DNA from: Actinophytocola oryzae
Lineage (GTDB): Bacteria > Actinomycetota > Actinomycetes > Mycobacteriales > Pseudonocardiaceae
Reading direction: 5' to 3'
Assembly (NCBI RefSeq): GCF_004364325.1
Contig: NZ_SOCP01000015.1
Location: 62,001-126,000, forward strand
Length of the DNA stretch: 64,000 nt
This document shows positions 33,248 to 42,556 of the stretch, in pieces. A program made the position numbers and the translations under genes. Position 1 is the stretch's first letter, and each line of letters begins with the position of its first letter. The notes below the pieces were generated by a model. That model did no database searches, was not told the DNA's origin, and saw only the letters and a program-made list of their open reading frames with translations.

Positions 33248-33289
33248 GTCGTGGTCCTTTCCGGGAGGTCTGTGCTTACTCTCCCGCCG

Positions 33290-33314
33290 AAAGTGCGCAC
33301 CGTCTGAGCACTTT
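33290..33314. promoter_or_regulatory. Inverted repeat between VOC and WYL-regulator genes
   Basis: AAAGTGC (33290-33296) and GCACTTT (33308-33314) are perfect 7-bp arms around 11 nt, ending 19 nt before the regulator ATG. The centre-to-centre distance suits a dimeric HTH protein. The neighbouring WYL regulator is the likely ligand-controlled binder, acting on both divergent genes. Confidence 0.5.
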
Positions 33315-33333
33315 GTGCGGCAGACTTCGGGTC

Positions 33334-34299
33334 ATGCGTGCCGATCGGCTGGTGGCCACTCTCCTGTTGATGCAGTCGCGTGGTCGGGTGACGGCTGCGG
33401 AGGTCGCCGGGGAGTTGGAGGTTTCGGTGGCGACGGCGCGACGGGACCTCGAGGCGTTGTCGGCCGCCGGTATCCCGGTGTACCCGCAGCCGGGGCGTGG
33501 CGGTGGCTGGTCGTTGGTCGGCGGCGCCCGCACCGACTTGTCCGGGTTGTCGTGGGTCGAAGCGCAGGAGTTGTTCCTGCTGGTGGGTCCGGCCGCGGCT
33601 GTCGCTCCCGACGCGAAGGCGGCCCTGCGCAAGCTGGTCCGTGCCCTGCCCGACACCTTCCGCGCCGACGCCGAGGCCGCCGCGTCCGCCGTGGTGATCG
33701 ATTCGGCGCGTTGGGGTGAGCGCACGAGGGTCCGGTCGGGCGCCTTGGAGTTGCTGCAGCAGGCGGTGGTGGGGCGCCGGAAGATGCGGTTCGGGTACGC
33801 GAGTCGTGGCGGGGACCGCGGGGAGCGGGTGGTGGAGCCGTGGGGGCTGGTCGACAAGGACGACGTCTGGTACCTGGTCGCCGGCACGAACAGCGGGCAG
33901 CGCACGTTCCGGGTCGATCGTATTGCCGACCCCGCGGTGACCGGTGAGGGGTTCGAGCGGCCTGCCGGGTTCGACCTGTCCGAGGTCTGGGACCGGGTGG
34001 TGGCCGAGGTCGAGGAACGCCGGTCGGGGGTGTTCGTCACGGTGTTGGTGGCGGCCCGGTTCGTGGGGGTGCTGGTCGACCGGTTCGGTCGGCACTGCGA
34101 GGTGCTCGGCACGCTCGACGACGGCCGGGTGCGGGTGCGGGTGGGGGCGCCGACGCCGCTGATGGTGGCCCAGCCGCTCGCCGGGTGGGGTGGGCTGTTG
34201 GAGGTCGTGGACTCCCCCGCCGTCGAGGCCGAGCTGGCGCGCCTGGGTGCGGAGCTGGTGGCGCGTTACGCGCGGACGGGCAGCTCGCCCACGTCGTAG
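33334..34299 (+). CDS. YafY-type HTH and WYL-domain transcriptional regulator
   Basis: A 321-aa regulator: N-terminal DeoR-like HTH (about 1-55; RVTAAEVAGELEVSVATARR), WYL domain (about 135-225; with FGYASRGGDRGERVVEPWGL and VWYLVAGTNSGQRTFRVDRI) and a C-terminal WCX extension. WYL domains sense nucleotides or nucleic acids in several systems. ATG 33334 was chosen because similarity starts there. It diverges from a VOC gene across an inverted repeat. Its end overlaps the convergent monooxygenase by 34 nt. Confidence 0.9.
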   Translation: MRADRLVATLLLMQSRGRVTAAEVAGELEVSVATARRDLEALSAAGIPVYPQPGRGGGWSLVGGARTDLSGLSWVEAQELFLLVGPAAAVAPDAKAALRKLVRALPDTFRADAEAAASAVVIDSARWGERTRVRSGALELLQQAVVGRRKMRFGYASRGGDRGERVVEPWGLVDKDDVWYLVAGTNSGQRTFRVDRIADPAVTGEGFERPAGFDLSEVWDRVVAEVEERRSGVFVTVLVAARFVGVLVDRFGRHCEVLGTLDDGRVRVRVGAPTPLMVAQPLAGWGGLLEVVDSPAVEAELARLGAELVARYARTGSSPTS

Positions 34300-35405
34300 G
34301 CGTAGAGCCAGCCGGTGGCCTTCTCGTAGAAGTGTTTGAGGCCGAAGGTCATGACGGCGTCGGTGACGCGCCTGCGGACGGGTCCGACGGCCTTCTTGTG
34401 GGCCCGGTTGTCCTTGCCCACCTTGAGCATCCTGGTGATGCGGGCGCGGCGGGCGTCCTCGTAGGAGGCGAGTGCGGTGGGGACGGGTTCGGTGGCGAGG
34501 CGTTGTGCCAGCACGATGACGTCCTCCATGGCCATCGACGCGCCCTGGCCTGCGCCGACGGGGTGGGCGGCGTCGCCGACGAGCACGATGCGGTCGCTGC
34601 GCCACCGGGGTACGGGGGCGACGACGTGGTCGCGGGTGGGTCGGCGCATGTCGGTGACGTCGGCGAGGAAGGCGAGGGCCTGGGGCTCGTGGCGGTAGCG
34701 GTCGCGCAGGGTGTCGAGGTCGACGGCGTCGAGGTCGGGGTTCGGGTCGATGACCTGCGCGGCCCACCAGGTGGTGTCCTCGCCCGCGCCGAAGAGGAAC
34801 GCTCCCCCGCGTCCCATGACCATGTTGAAGACGCCGGGTTCGGTGGGGGTACTGCTGTGGCCGAAGACGGTGTAGATGCCGGAGTAGGCGGGGCGGGGTG
34901 CGTCGGTGTCGAGGACGCCGCGGACGGTGGACCAGATGCCGTCGGCGCCGACGAGCAGGTCCGAGTCGACTGTGGCGCCGTCGTCGAGGGTGGCGTGGAC
35001 GCGGTCCCCGGTTTGGGTGGCGTCGACGACGCGTCGGCCGGTGACGATCTGGGCGCCTGCGCGGACGGCGGCGTCGCGCAGGACTCGGACGAGGTCGGCG
35101 CGCGGGATGGTGATGCTGTGGATCGGGTCGATCGACCTGCGTCCGCGGAGGTTCTCGGCGAGCAGTCGGCCGGTGCTGGACCAGATCCGCTGGAGTGGGA
35201 TGTCGGCGCCATACGCCTGTACGGCGTCGAGGCAGTCGACGGCGGCGAGGGCGCGCATGCCGTTGTTGGCGATGCTGACGAACCCGCCGAGGGCCGCGGC
35301 CGGGTCGGGGTAGGCCTCGTAGACGGTGACGTCGGCGCCGATGCGGCGTAGGGCGATGGCGCTGACGCTTCCGGCGACGCCTCCCCCGGCGATGGTGACC
35401 TGCAT
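34266..35405 (-). CDS. FAD-dependent monooxygenase (PHBH-type)
   Basis: A 379-aa flavoprotein hydroxylase. The FAD dinucleotide motif GGGVAGSVSA is at about 7-16, the second motif LLVGADGIWSTVR lies near 150, and the third, VLVGDAAHPVGAGQGASMAM, near 285. Such enzymes hydroxylate aromatic or polyketide-like compounds, often inactivating antibiotics. ATG 35405 has AGGAGG 5 nt upstream. It is divergent from a TetR regulator with two tandem operator-like boxes in between, so it is probably induced by its substrate. Confidence 0.9.
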   Translation of the reverse strand: MQVTIAGGGVAGSVSAIALRRIGADVTVYEAYPDPAAALGGFVSIANNGMRALAAVDCLDAVQAYGADIPLQRIWSSTGRLLAENLRGRRSIDPIHSITIPRADLVRVLRDAAVRAGAQIVTGRRVVDATQTGDRVHATLDDGATVDSDLLVGADGIWSTVRGVLDTDAPRPAYSGIYTVFGHSSTPTEPGVFNMVMGRGGAFLFGAGEDTTWWAAQVIDPNPDLDAVDLDTLRDRYRHEPQALAFLADVTDMRRPTRDHVVAPVPRWRSDRIVLVGDAAHPVGAGQGASMAMEDVIVLAQRLATEPVPTALASYEDARRARITRMLKVGKDNRAHKKAVGPVRRRVTDAVMTFGLKHFYEKATGWLYAYDVGELPVRA

Positions 35406-35430
35406 GTCATCCTCCTGAATCATCGTTCGG

Positions 35431-35459
35431 TGAATCTATATTCAGTGAAATCTGGTTCA
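35431..35459. promoter_or_regulatory. Two tandem palindromic boxes between monooxygenase and TetR genes
   Basis: TGAATCTATATTCA (35431-35444) and TGAAATCTGGTTCA (35446-35459) are 15 nt apart. Each is a short palindrome of the TGAAN(6)TTCA form (TGAA at one end, TTCA at the other). They lie in the only A+T-rich part of the intergenic region and would cover both divergent promoters. A pair of TetR dimers is the natural occupant. Confidence 0.6.
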
Positions 35460-35501
35460 GTATGATGTGCTGGACGAGAGCGTGTCAACAAGGGAGTTCG
35501 C

Positions 35502-36119
35502 ATGGGTGGTGTGCGCAGGGCGAGGGCCGCCGAGACACAGCAGGCGCTGAAGGACGCGGCACGCAGGCTGTTCGCCGACCGCGGCTACCTGAACACGAAG
35601 ATCACCGACATCACCTCGGAGGCGGGCCGGTCGACGGGCTCGTTCTACGACCACTTCCCCAGCAAGGAGGCGTTGCTGCAGTCACTGCTGGCCGACATCG
35701 ACGACCGCGCGGACTCCGAGGTGGAGGGCTGGTCGCATCCGGACGACCACGACCTGACCGACCGCGCGCAGCTGCGTGACCACGTCGGGCTGAGCTGGCA
35801 GGTCTTCCACGAGCACCTGCCGGTGATCGTGGCGCAGATGCAGTCGATGATCGCCGACAACCCCGGTCGCGGCCGGGCGTGGCAGGCCCTGACGAGCCAG
35901 ACCGACGAGATCCGCAGACACCTGGAGTTCCTGCGCGACCGGGGCGACACGCTGCCGGGTGACCCGACGCTGGTGGCGGCGGCGTTCGGCGGGATGGTCA
36001 GCATGCTCGGCTACGCGGTCCTGACCAGCGACGACACCGCCTACAGCGACGAGGAGGTCGTGGACACGCTGACGTCGCTGCTGCTGCACGGCCTCGCCGG
36101 ACCAGCCGTCGACAAGTAG
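35502..36119 (+). CDS. TetR-family transcriptional regulator
   Basis: A 205-aa regulator with the N-terminal TetR HTH (about 8-55; AARRLFADRGYLNTKITDIT, then GSFYDHFPSKEALL). The C-terminal ligand domain has no recognised subgroup. GGGAG lies 6 nt before ATG 35502. The divergent FAD monooxygenase and the two boxes at 35431-35459 make it the likely repressor of that enzyme and of itself. Confidence 0.92.
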   Translation: MGGVRRARAAETQQALKDAARRLFADRGYLNTKITDITSEAGRSTGSFYDHFPSKEALLQSLLADIDDRADSEVEGWSHPDDHDLTDRAQLRDHVGLSWQVFHEHLPVIVAQMQSMIADNPGRGRAWQALTSQTDEIRRHLEFLRDRGDTLPGDPTLVAAAFGGMVSMLGYAVLTSDDTAYSDEEVVDTLTSLLLHGLAGPAVDK

Positions 36120-36326
36120 ACATAGCGACATGTCAACGGGCGCCGGGTGGTGCGGTACCCGGAAGTTGATCACGGTAGCCCAGCTCGACGAGGGGCGCCA
36201 CGCCAATGCCGACGCACCTCCTTCGGGTGAACATCGCGTCGGTGGGGCGGCGGCCCGGCCACGGGTGGACAAGACTTTCCCACGGGCCACTTTCGGCCAC
36301 CGACGAGACAGGATCCTGGAGCGGAC

Positions 36327-36539
36327 ATGGCCGAGCGGCAGAACGGCGTCGTGAAGTGGTTCAACGACGAGAAGGGCTACGGCTTCCTCACCCCGGACTC
36401 CGGTGGCGACCTGTTCGTGCACTTCCGCGCGATCGAGTCCAACGGGTTCAAGTCCCTCAGGGAAGCCCAGCGGGTCAGCTTCGAAGTCGTCCAGGGCGAC
36501 AAGGGGGCACAGGCCGACAAGGTCCGCGTGGAGGAGTGA
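36327..36539 (+). CDS. cspA: Cold shock domain protein
   Basis: A 70-aa CSD protein: GVVKWFNDEKGYGFLTPD contains RNP1 (KGYGFL) and LFVHF is RNP2. It binds single-stranded RNA and DNA as a chaperone. GGAG lies 7 nt before the ATG. The 207-nt leader region upstream (from 36120) may hold a long 5' UTR, common for csp genes; I found no clear structured element in it. Confidence 0.95.
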   Translation: MAERQNGVVKWFNDEKGYGFLTPDSGGDLFVHFRAIESNGFKSLREAQRVSFEVVQGDKGAQADKVRVEE

Positions 36540-36603
36540 CGCGGCGGTGAAGGCCGTCACGCCGAGTTGAGGTGGTGTGCGCTCCAGGTCATAGCGTCGG
36601 TGT

Positions 36604-37551
36604 ATGACCACTCCACAGCACAAGATCGGTTCCGGGTTCGGGTACCACTCGACCGCGGCCGAGGTCGCCGCGGGCGTCGACCTGACGGGCAAACTCGCGC
36701 TGGTGACGGGCGGCTACTCCGGCATCGGCCTGGAGACCACCCGGGTACTGGCCGCCGCGGGCGCGCGGGTCGTCGTCCCGGCGCGGCGGCCGGCGAACGC
36801 GGCGGAGGCGCTGGCCGGCATCGACGGTGTCGAGGTCGACGAGCTGGACCTCGGTGACCTCGATAGTGTCCGCGCCTTCGCCGACCGGTTCCTCGCCACG
36901 GACCGGCGCATCGACGTCGTGATCGCCAGCGCCGGGGTCATGGCCATGCCGCAGACCCGGGTCGGGCCCGGGTGGGAGGCCCAGTTCGCGATCAACCACC
37001 TGGGGCACTTCGCGCTGGTCAACCGGTTGTGGCCGGCCGTCGCGGACGGGGCGCGGGTGGTGATGGTGTCCTCCCGGGGCCACAACTTCTCGGGGATCCG
37101 CTGGGACGACCCGTGGTTCGCCGACGGCTACGACCGCTGGCTCGCCTACGGGCAGGCCAAGACCGCGAACGTGCTGTTCGCCGTGCACCTCGACGCGCTC
37201 GCCGAGGCCCGGGTCCGGGCGTTCGCGCTGCACCCGGGCCGCATCAGGACCGCGCTGCTGCGCCACGTCGACACCGACGACATGCGGGAGCGGGGCATGG
37301 TCGACGCCGAGGGCAACATCGTCGGCGACTGGAAGACCGTCGGCGAGGGCGCGGCGACCCAGGTGTGGGCGGCGACGTCCCCGCAGCTCGCCGGCATGGG
37401 CGGGGTCTACCTGGAGGACTGCGAGATCGCCGAGCCCGCCCGGCCCGACGACCCCATGCACGGGGTCCGTGACCACGCCACCGACCCGGCGCAGGCCGCC
37501 CGCCTGTGGGCGATGTCGGCGGAGCTGACCGGGGAGAACGCGTTCGCGTGA
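36604..37551 (+). CDS. Short-chain dehydrogenase/reductase
   Basis: A 315-aa classical-type SDR: cofactor loop TGGYSGIG at about 36-43, IASAGVMA near 103, catalytic Ser in MVSSRGH and the YGQAK dyad near 181-185. The N-terminal extension and length match the retinol-dehydrogenase/light-dependent-reductase-like group. The substrate is unknown. TAGCGT at 36592-36597 is 6 nt before the ATG, indicating a leaderless transcript. It converges with the ABC exporter operon (1 nt between stops). Confidence 0.9.
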   Translation: MTTPQHKIGSGFGYHSTAAEVAAGVDLTGKLALVTGGYSGIGLETTRVLAAAGARVVVPARRPANAAEALAGIDGVEVDELDLGDLDSVRAFADRFLATDRRIDVVIASAGVMAMPQTRVGPGWEAQFAINHLGHFALVNRLWPAVADGARVVMVSSRGHNFSGIRWDDPWFADGYDRWLAYGQAKTANVLFAVHLDALAEARVRAFALHPGRIRTALLRHVDTDDMRERGMVDAEGNIVGDWKTVGEGAATQVWAATSPQLAGMGGVYLEDCEIAEPARPDDPMHGVRDHATDPAQAARLWAMSAELTGENAFA

Positions 37552-37552
37552 C

Positions 37553-39298
37553 TCAGTCGCCGTGCCAGTGGTGCCACAGCGCGGCGTACTCGCCGCCCTC
37601 GGCGACCAGCTCGGTGTGGCTGCCCAGCTCGGTGATGCGCCCCTCGGCCATGACCGCTACCCGGTCGGCGTAGTGGGCGGTGTGCAGGCGGTGGGCGATC
37701 GCGATGACGGTGCGGCCCGCGAGGACGGCGGCCATCGCCCGCTCGGCGTGACGGGCCGTCGCGGGGTCGAGCAACGCGGTGGCCTCGTCGAGGATCACCG
37801 TGTGCGGGTCGGCCAGCACGACGCGGGCGAGCGCGAGCTGCTGGGCCTGCGGCGCGTCCAGCGTCATGGCGTTGGCGCCCAGCTCGGTGTCCAGCCCCTG
37901 GGGCAGGTCCCGCACCCAGGTCGCGTCCACCGCGGCGAGCGCGGCGAGAATCTCGTCGTCGCGGGCGTGGGGGGCGGCGATCGCGAGGTTGTCGCGGACG
38001 GTGCCGAGGAACACGTGGTGTTCCTGGGTGACCAGCACGATCCGGCGGCGCAGCTCCTCGGGCGACAGCAACGCCACCGGGGTGCCGCCGACGGTGATCC
38101 GTCCCGCGCGGGGGACGTCGACGCCGGCGAGCAGCCGCCCGAGGGTGGACTTGCCCGCGCCGGAGGGCCCGACGATCGCCAACCGCTCCCCCGGCCGCAC
38201 CGACAGGTCGACGCCGTGCAGCACGTCCCGGTCACCGCTGTAGGCGTACCGCACCCCGGTGACCTCGAGCCGGTCGTCGCGGGGTGCCTCGGCGCCGACA
38301 GCGGCGGGTGCGACCTCGCCGAGGCCCTTGAGCCGCGCGAGTGAGGCGCCGCTGCGCTGCACCTGCTCCATCCACATGAGAACCTGGTTGACCGGGTTGA
38401 TCAGCTGCATCGCGTACAGGCCGGCCGAGATCACCGCACCGAGACTGACCAGGTCCCGCACATACAGCACACCGCCGGCGAGGAGCACCGCGACCATCGC
38501 CGCGATCGACGCGAAGTCCACCGCCGGGAACAGGACACACCGCAGGAACAGGGTCCGCACCCTGGTCAGGAAGCCCTCGCCGACCCGGGCGTCGCCGTCG
38601 GCGACACGGCGCGCGCCGAGGTCGAACGCCTCGATGGTGCGGGCACCGTCCACGGTCGCGGCGATCGACTCGGACAGGTCGGAGGTGGCGGCGCCTTCGG
38701 CGAGGTAGGCGGTCCTGGCGCGCTTGAGATACCAGCGGGCCGCGAACCACAGCCCCGACACCGACACCATCGCGCACACCGCGAGCGGCGGGCTGACCAG
38801 CAGCATCGCGCCGAGGATGAGGACGGTCTGCAGGGTGCCCATGAACACCTCGGGCACGGCGTCACGCAGCGCGCCCCCGACCGTGGCGACGTCGGCGGTG
38901 GTGCGTGACATCAGGTCACCCGTACCGGCACGCTCCACCACCGACGTCGGCAGCGCGAGGGTGCGGTCGACGAACTCCTCCCGCAACCTCGCCAGGGACC
39001 GCTCGGCGAACCGGTAGGCGAAGTAGTGGGCGAAGCGGGTGAGCACCATGTGCGCCACGGCGAACGCGACGATCGCGACGGCGAGCAGGTCGACGGTCGA
39101 CGTGTCGGGGGTGCCGGACTCGACGTTGTTGACGATCCGGCCGATCAGCCACGGCGCGCCCAGCCCTGCCAGTGACGCCAGACAGGTCGCGACGACCACG
39201 AGCGCGGTGGCGCCGGGATCGACGCGGACGATGTCGCGGGCCGCGCGGCGCACCCCTCTGGCGTCGGCGACGGGCAGCCGCCACTCGGTGTCAGTCAC
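37553..39298 (-). CDS. ABC exporter half-transporter, second subunit
   Basis: A 581-aa fused membrane-ATPase protein. Six membrane segments occupy about 25-300; the nucleotide domain has Walker A GPSGAGKST, Walker B VILDEATALLD and the D-loop, while the signature reads LDAPQAQQ instead of LSGGQ. The degenerate signature is typical of one half of heterodimeric exporters. The GTG at 39298 overlaps the first subunit's stop by 8 nt. The substrate is unknown: drug, peptide or siderophore are possible. Confidence 0.9.
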   Translation of the reverse strand: MTDTEWRLPVADARGVRRAARDIVRVDPGATALVVVATCLASLAGLGAPWLIGRIVNNVESGTPDTSTVDLLAVAIVAFAVAHMVLTRFAHYFAYRFAERSLARLREEFVDRTLALPTSVVERAGTGDLMSRTTADVATVGGALRDAVPEVFMGTLQTVLILGAMLLVSPPLAVCAMVSVSGLWFAARWYLKRARTAYLAEGAATSDLSESIAATVDGARTIEAFDLGARRVADGDARVGEGFLTRVRTLFLRCVLFPAVDFASIAAMVAVLLAGGVLYVRDLVSLGAVISAGLYAMQLINPVNQVLMWMEQVQRSGASLARLKGLGEVAPAAVGAEAPRDDRLEVTGVRYAYSGDRDVLHGVDLSVRPGERLAIVGPSGAGKSTLGRLLAGVDVPRAGRITVGGTPVALLSPEELRRRIVLVTQEHHVFLGTVRDNLAIAAPHARDDEILAALAAVDATWVRDLPQGLDTELGANAMTLDAPQAQQLALARVVLADPHTVILDEATALLDPATARHAERAMAAVLAGRTVIAIAHRLHTAHYADRVAVMAEGRITELGSHTELVAEGGEYAALWHHWHGD

Positions 39299-41012
39299 TG
39301 ACGAGCTCCTCGTCGCTTCCCCGGAACGCCAGCGTCCGGTACCCGGGCTGGGTCGCGAGCAGGTCGGTGTGCGTCCCGGTCGCCACGACCCGCCCGTCGA
39401 CGAGGTAGGCGACCCGGTCGGCCCGGTCCAGCAGCAGCGGCGACGTCGCCACCAGTACGGTCGTACGGCCACCGCGGGCCTTGACGAGCCGTTCGGCGAT
39501 CACCGACTCGGTGTGCGCGTCCACCGCCGATGTCGGCTCCACCAGCAACAACACCTCCGGGTCCGCGAGCAGCGCCCGCACCAGCCGCAGCCGTTGGCGT
39601 TGACCACCGGACACCGACCGGCCCTGCGCCTCCACGAGCGAGGACAGGCCGTGCGGGAGCGCGTCCACGATGTCCTGCGCCATGGCGACGTGGATCGCGG
39701 CCCACACGGCGTCGTCGTCACGGCGGTCCCGGGGCGACACCGCCTCCCGCAGCGGGCCCGCGAACAGGTAGGCGTCGTTGTCGGCGACCAGGATCCGGTC
39801 CCGCACCGCCGACAGCGGCACCGCCGAGAGCGGGGTGTCGCCCCAGGTGACGGCCGAGTCGGTGTAGCGGCCGAGCCGGTCGACCAGGTCGGTGGCCTCC
39901 ACCGGGGTCGCCGCCGCGACCGCGAGCAGCTCACCCGGCCACACGGTCAACCCGCTGTCCGGGTCGTACAGTGCCGCGGGCCCCGGCGGCGCCGACGCGG
40001 TCGGGGTGTCCGCCACCGCGGGCTCGATCGCGAGGACGGTGGTGACCCGACGGGCGGCCACCACACCACGGCTGATGTCCTGGGCGCCCTCGATCAGGAA
40101 GAACACCGGAGTGGCGAGCACCGCGACATACCCGTACACCGCGACCATCTCCCCGACGGTGATCTCCCCCGCCGCCGTCATCCGCGCCGCGAGCCAGGTG
40201 ACGGCGGCGAGGAACAGACTCGGCAACCCGACCGCGACACCCTGGATCCAGCTCGACACCGCCCCCACCCGGTAGCCCTCGACCCGCAGGTCCTGCGACC
40301 CGCGCCGATACCGGTCCGCGAACATGTCCTTGCCGCCGATCCCGCACAACACCCGCAACCCCGCCACGATGTCCCCGGCACGGGCGGTCAGACTGCCCTG
40401 CCGCTCCCGGTAGGTGGACTCGGTGCTGCGCAGCCGGTTGAGCAACGGCCCCACCGCCACGACCAGCAGCGGCACCCCGACCAGCACCACCGTCGCCAAC
40501 AGCGGCGAGATCCCCACCAGCAGGACCGCCACCGCCACATAGGTCACCGCCGCCCCCACCCCGGGGCCGGTGGAAGTCATGGTGCGGGCGATCCGGTCGA
40601 GATCCGCGGCACCGATACTCACCACCTCACCGGAGCTGACCCGCCTCGGCAACTCCGCACCGACCCGCACCGCGTGCCGGATGACCACCTGCACCGTGCG
40701 GTAGCTGGCGTCGGTGCGGATGAACGTCATCGTGCGGTGCCGGGTGATGCCGATCAGCGAGTTCGCCGCCCCCGTCACCGCCAGCACCGCCACCCATACC
40801 CCGAGCGCCCCCAGGTCACGGGCCCGCAGACCGTCGTCGATGGCGCGGGCCATCAGGTACGGCGGCAGCATCAGCAGCACCATCCACGTGATCGACAGTG
40901 CCGCGCCGCGCGCCACCCGCCACCGCTGGCACCGGACCAGCCACCACAGGAACCGCAGCGGGCCGCGTGCGTCGGGCACGCCCGGATCGGCGTAGGGAAC
41001 CTGCAGGCGCAT
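39291..41012 (-). CDS. ABC exporter half-transporter, first subunit
   Basis: A 573-aa ABC exporter half. The membrane domain (about 30-310) is normal and the nucleotide domain carries an intact signature SVSGGQRQRL. Walker A is not recognisable (the region reads LLAVAAATPVEATDLVDRLG) and the catalytic Glu after Walker B is also replaced (VLLLVEPTSAVD). Together with the other subunit's degenerate signature this gives one functional and one degenerate ATP site. ATG 41012 has GGGAG upstream; alternative starts exist to 41054. Confidence 0.88.
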   Translation of the reverse strand: MRLQVPYADPGVPDARGPLRFLWWLVRCQRWRVARGAALSITWMVLLMLPPYLMARAIDDGLRARDLGALGVWVAVLAVTGAANSLIGITRHRTMTFIRTDASYRTVQVVIRHAVRVGAELPRRVSSGEVVSIGAADLDRIARTMTSTGPGVGAAVTYVAVAVLLVGISPLLATVVLVGVPLLVVAVGPLLNRLRSTESTYRERQGSLTARAGDIVAGLRVLCGIGGKDMFADRYRRGSQDLRVEGYRVGAVSSWIQGVAVGLPSLFLAAVTWLAARMTAAGEITVGEMVAVYGYVAVLATPVFFLIEGAQDISRGVVAARRVTTVLAIEPAVADTPTASAPPGPAALYDPDSGLTVWPGELLAVAAATPVEATDLVDRLGRYTDSAVTWGDTPLSAVPLSAVRDRILVADNDAYLFAGPLREAVSPRDRRDDDAVWAAIHVAMAQDIVDALPHGLSSLVEAQGRSVSGGQRQRLRLVRALLADPEVLLLVEPTSAVDAHTESVIAERLVKARGGRTTVLVATSPLLLDRADRVAYLVDGRVVATGTHTDLLATQPGYRTLAFRGSDEELVSD

Positions 41013-41132
41013 GTCTCCCACCCTAGGCAGGCACGTCACCGATTTTCGGGCCACCCGTCAAGCTCGTGGCGTAGCGACACCGACCGACGCCTCGACACCA
41101 CCCGCGGTACCGGCCGTGAGAGTCTGGAGTGG

Positions 41133-42014
41133 ATGGACGGGATCCGCTGCGCCGAATCAGCCGAGGCACTGGGGGAACCACTGGCCGGCACGTCGGCGGT
41201 GGCCACGACCTGGCTCGCGCTCGAACAACCCGGGCCGTGGGGACGTGACGCCCTGTCCGCGAGCCACCTCGACACCGGCCTCGCCCGCGAGCTGGCGTCC
41301 GCATCCGCAGGCACAGGGGTGCGGATCGTGCTGATCCGCAGGCCCGGCGCCCACCCCGACCGCCACCGCCCCAGCCCCCGCAGCGTCTACCTCGCCCACA
41401 CCACCCCCGGCCGCACCCGGCTCGAACGCACCACGTTCACCGACCCCAAGGAACTCCTCGACCTGGACTTCACCCGCGCAGGCGAGGGCACCACCGGCCT
41501 CGCCTGCACAGCCGTACCGCAACCGCTGCTGCTGGTGTGCACCAACGGCAGACGCGACGTGTGCTGTGCACTGCGCGGCCGACCCGTCGCCGCCGCCCTG
41601 GCCGCCACCCACGGCGACCAGGTGTGGGAATGCACCCACATCGGCGGCCACCGCTTCGCCCCCACCGCCGTGCTCCTGCCCACCGGATACTCCTACGGTC
41701 GACTCACCGCCGACACCGGCGCCCGCCTCCTCGCGGGCGACCCGCTCCCGGGCGACTGCCGGGGCCGCTCCACCTGGTCGGCCGCCGGTCAGGTCGCCGA
41801 ACTCGCCGTCCGCGGCCTCATCGGCGACACCGACCCCGACACCCTCACCGTCGACGACCAACCCGACAACGACGTGCACGTCACCCACAGCGACGGCCGG
41901 GCCTGGCGTGTCACCGTCGCCGAACACACCGGCCCACCCCGCCCCGCCAGCTGCGGCGCCGCCCCCAAACCCGCCGTCACCCTCACCGCGGTCAGGGTCC
42001 GAACGTGGCCGTGA
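41133..42014 (+). CDS. Sucrase/ferredoxin-like (thioredoxin-like [2Fe-2S]) protein
   Basis: A 293-aa protein of the sucrase/ferredoxin-like family: LLLVCTNGRRDVCCALRGRP (Cys136, 144, 145) and VWECTHIGGHRFAPTAVLLP (Cys167, His169, His173). These Cys/His are the expected iron-sulfur ligands. The family name is historical; a redox role is likely. ATG 41133 follows GGAG. It overlaps the convergent phosphatase by 23 nt. Confidence 0.85.
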   Translation: MDGIRCAESAEALGEPLAGTSAVATTWLALEQPGPWGRDALSASHLDTGLARELASASAGTGVRIVLIRRPGAHPDRHRPSPRSVYLAHTTPGRTRLERTTFTDPKELLDLDFTRAGEGTTGLACTAVPQPLLLVCTNGRRDVCCALRGRPVAAALAATHGDQVWECTHIGGHRFAPTAVLLPTGYSYGRLTADTGARLLAGDPLPGDCRGRSTWSAAGQVAELAVRGLIGDTDPDTLTVDDQPDNDVHVTHSDGRAWRVTVAEHTGPPRPASCGAAPKPAVTLTAVRVRTWP

Positions 42015-42444
42015 CCCACCGCCGCTGCCACGGCGTCTCCACCGCCCGCCGGTGATAGTGCGCCCGCGCCCACGCCACCGCCTCCCCCGCGGGCACCCCC
42101 GACAACACCGCCAACGCGGACACCACCGTCCCCGTCCGCCCGATCCCCCCACCGCACGCGACCTCGACCCGCTCCCCCGCACCCGCCCGCCGGTGCAGAT
42201 CCCGGATCGCCGCCACCGCGGCCTCCCCGTCCCGAGGCAGCCGGAAATCCGGCCACTCCAACCACTCGTGCGGCCACCCGAACACATGCCGCGCCCGCAA
42301 CCGCCCAGAACCCAGATACAGCCCGAAATCCGGGGCAGGCCCACCCGGCGCGGGGTTCCGCAAACCCCGGCCACGCACCCACACCCCGTCAGGAAACCGC
42401 ACAGCGCCGTCCAGACGCGACTCCGTCACACCGGCAACTATCAC
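41992..42444 (-). CDS. Protein-tyrosine-phosphatase-like protein
   Basis: A 150-aa protein with the CX5R loop VACGGGIGRTG (Cys97, Arg103), so a dual-specificity or tyrosine phosphatase fold, with a possible general acid near Asp66. The short N-terminal beta region and the Trp/Pro-rich middle (FGWPHEWLEWPDFRLP) match small actinobacterial phosphatases. The substrate is unknown. It starts with GTG 42444, downstream of the SPFH terminator. Confidence 0.8.
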   Translation of the reverse strand: MIVAGVTESRLDGAVRFPDGVWVRGRGLRNPAPGGPAPDFGLYLGSGRLRARHVFGWPHEWLEWPDFRLPRDGEAAVAAIRDLHRRAGAGERVEVACGGGIGRTGTVVSALAVLSGVPAGEAVAWARAHYHRRAVETPWQRRWVTATFGP

Positions 42445-42503
42445 CCACGAACACCCCGCCCGGAACGGAATTCACCGCACCGCGAACACCCAATTCCCGG
42501 CAA

Positions 42504-42541
42504 CAAAACCGGCCCCCGACTCCACACCGGAATCAGGGGCC
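42504..42541 (-). terminator. Rho-independent terminator after the NfeD-SPFH operon
   Basis: On the minus strand a stem of GGCCCCTGA and its partner (42533-42541 with 42511-42519, 8 of 9 pairs, 13-nt loop) is followed by GGTTTTGTT. It starts 16 nt after the SPFH stop. This is the clearest intrinsic terminator I found in the window. Confidence 0.65.
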
Positions 42542-42556
42542 GACCAACACCGAAAC

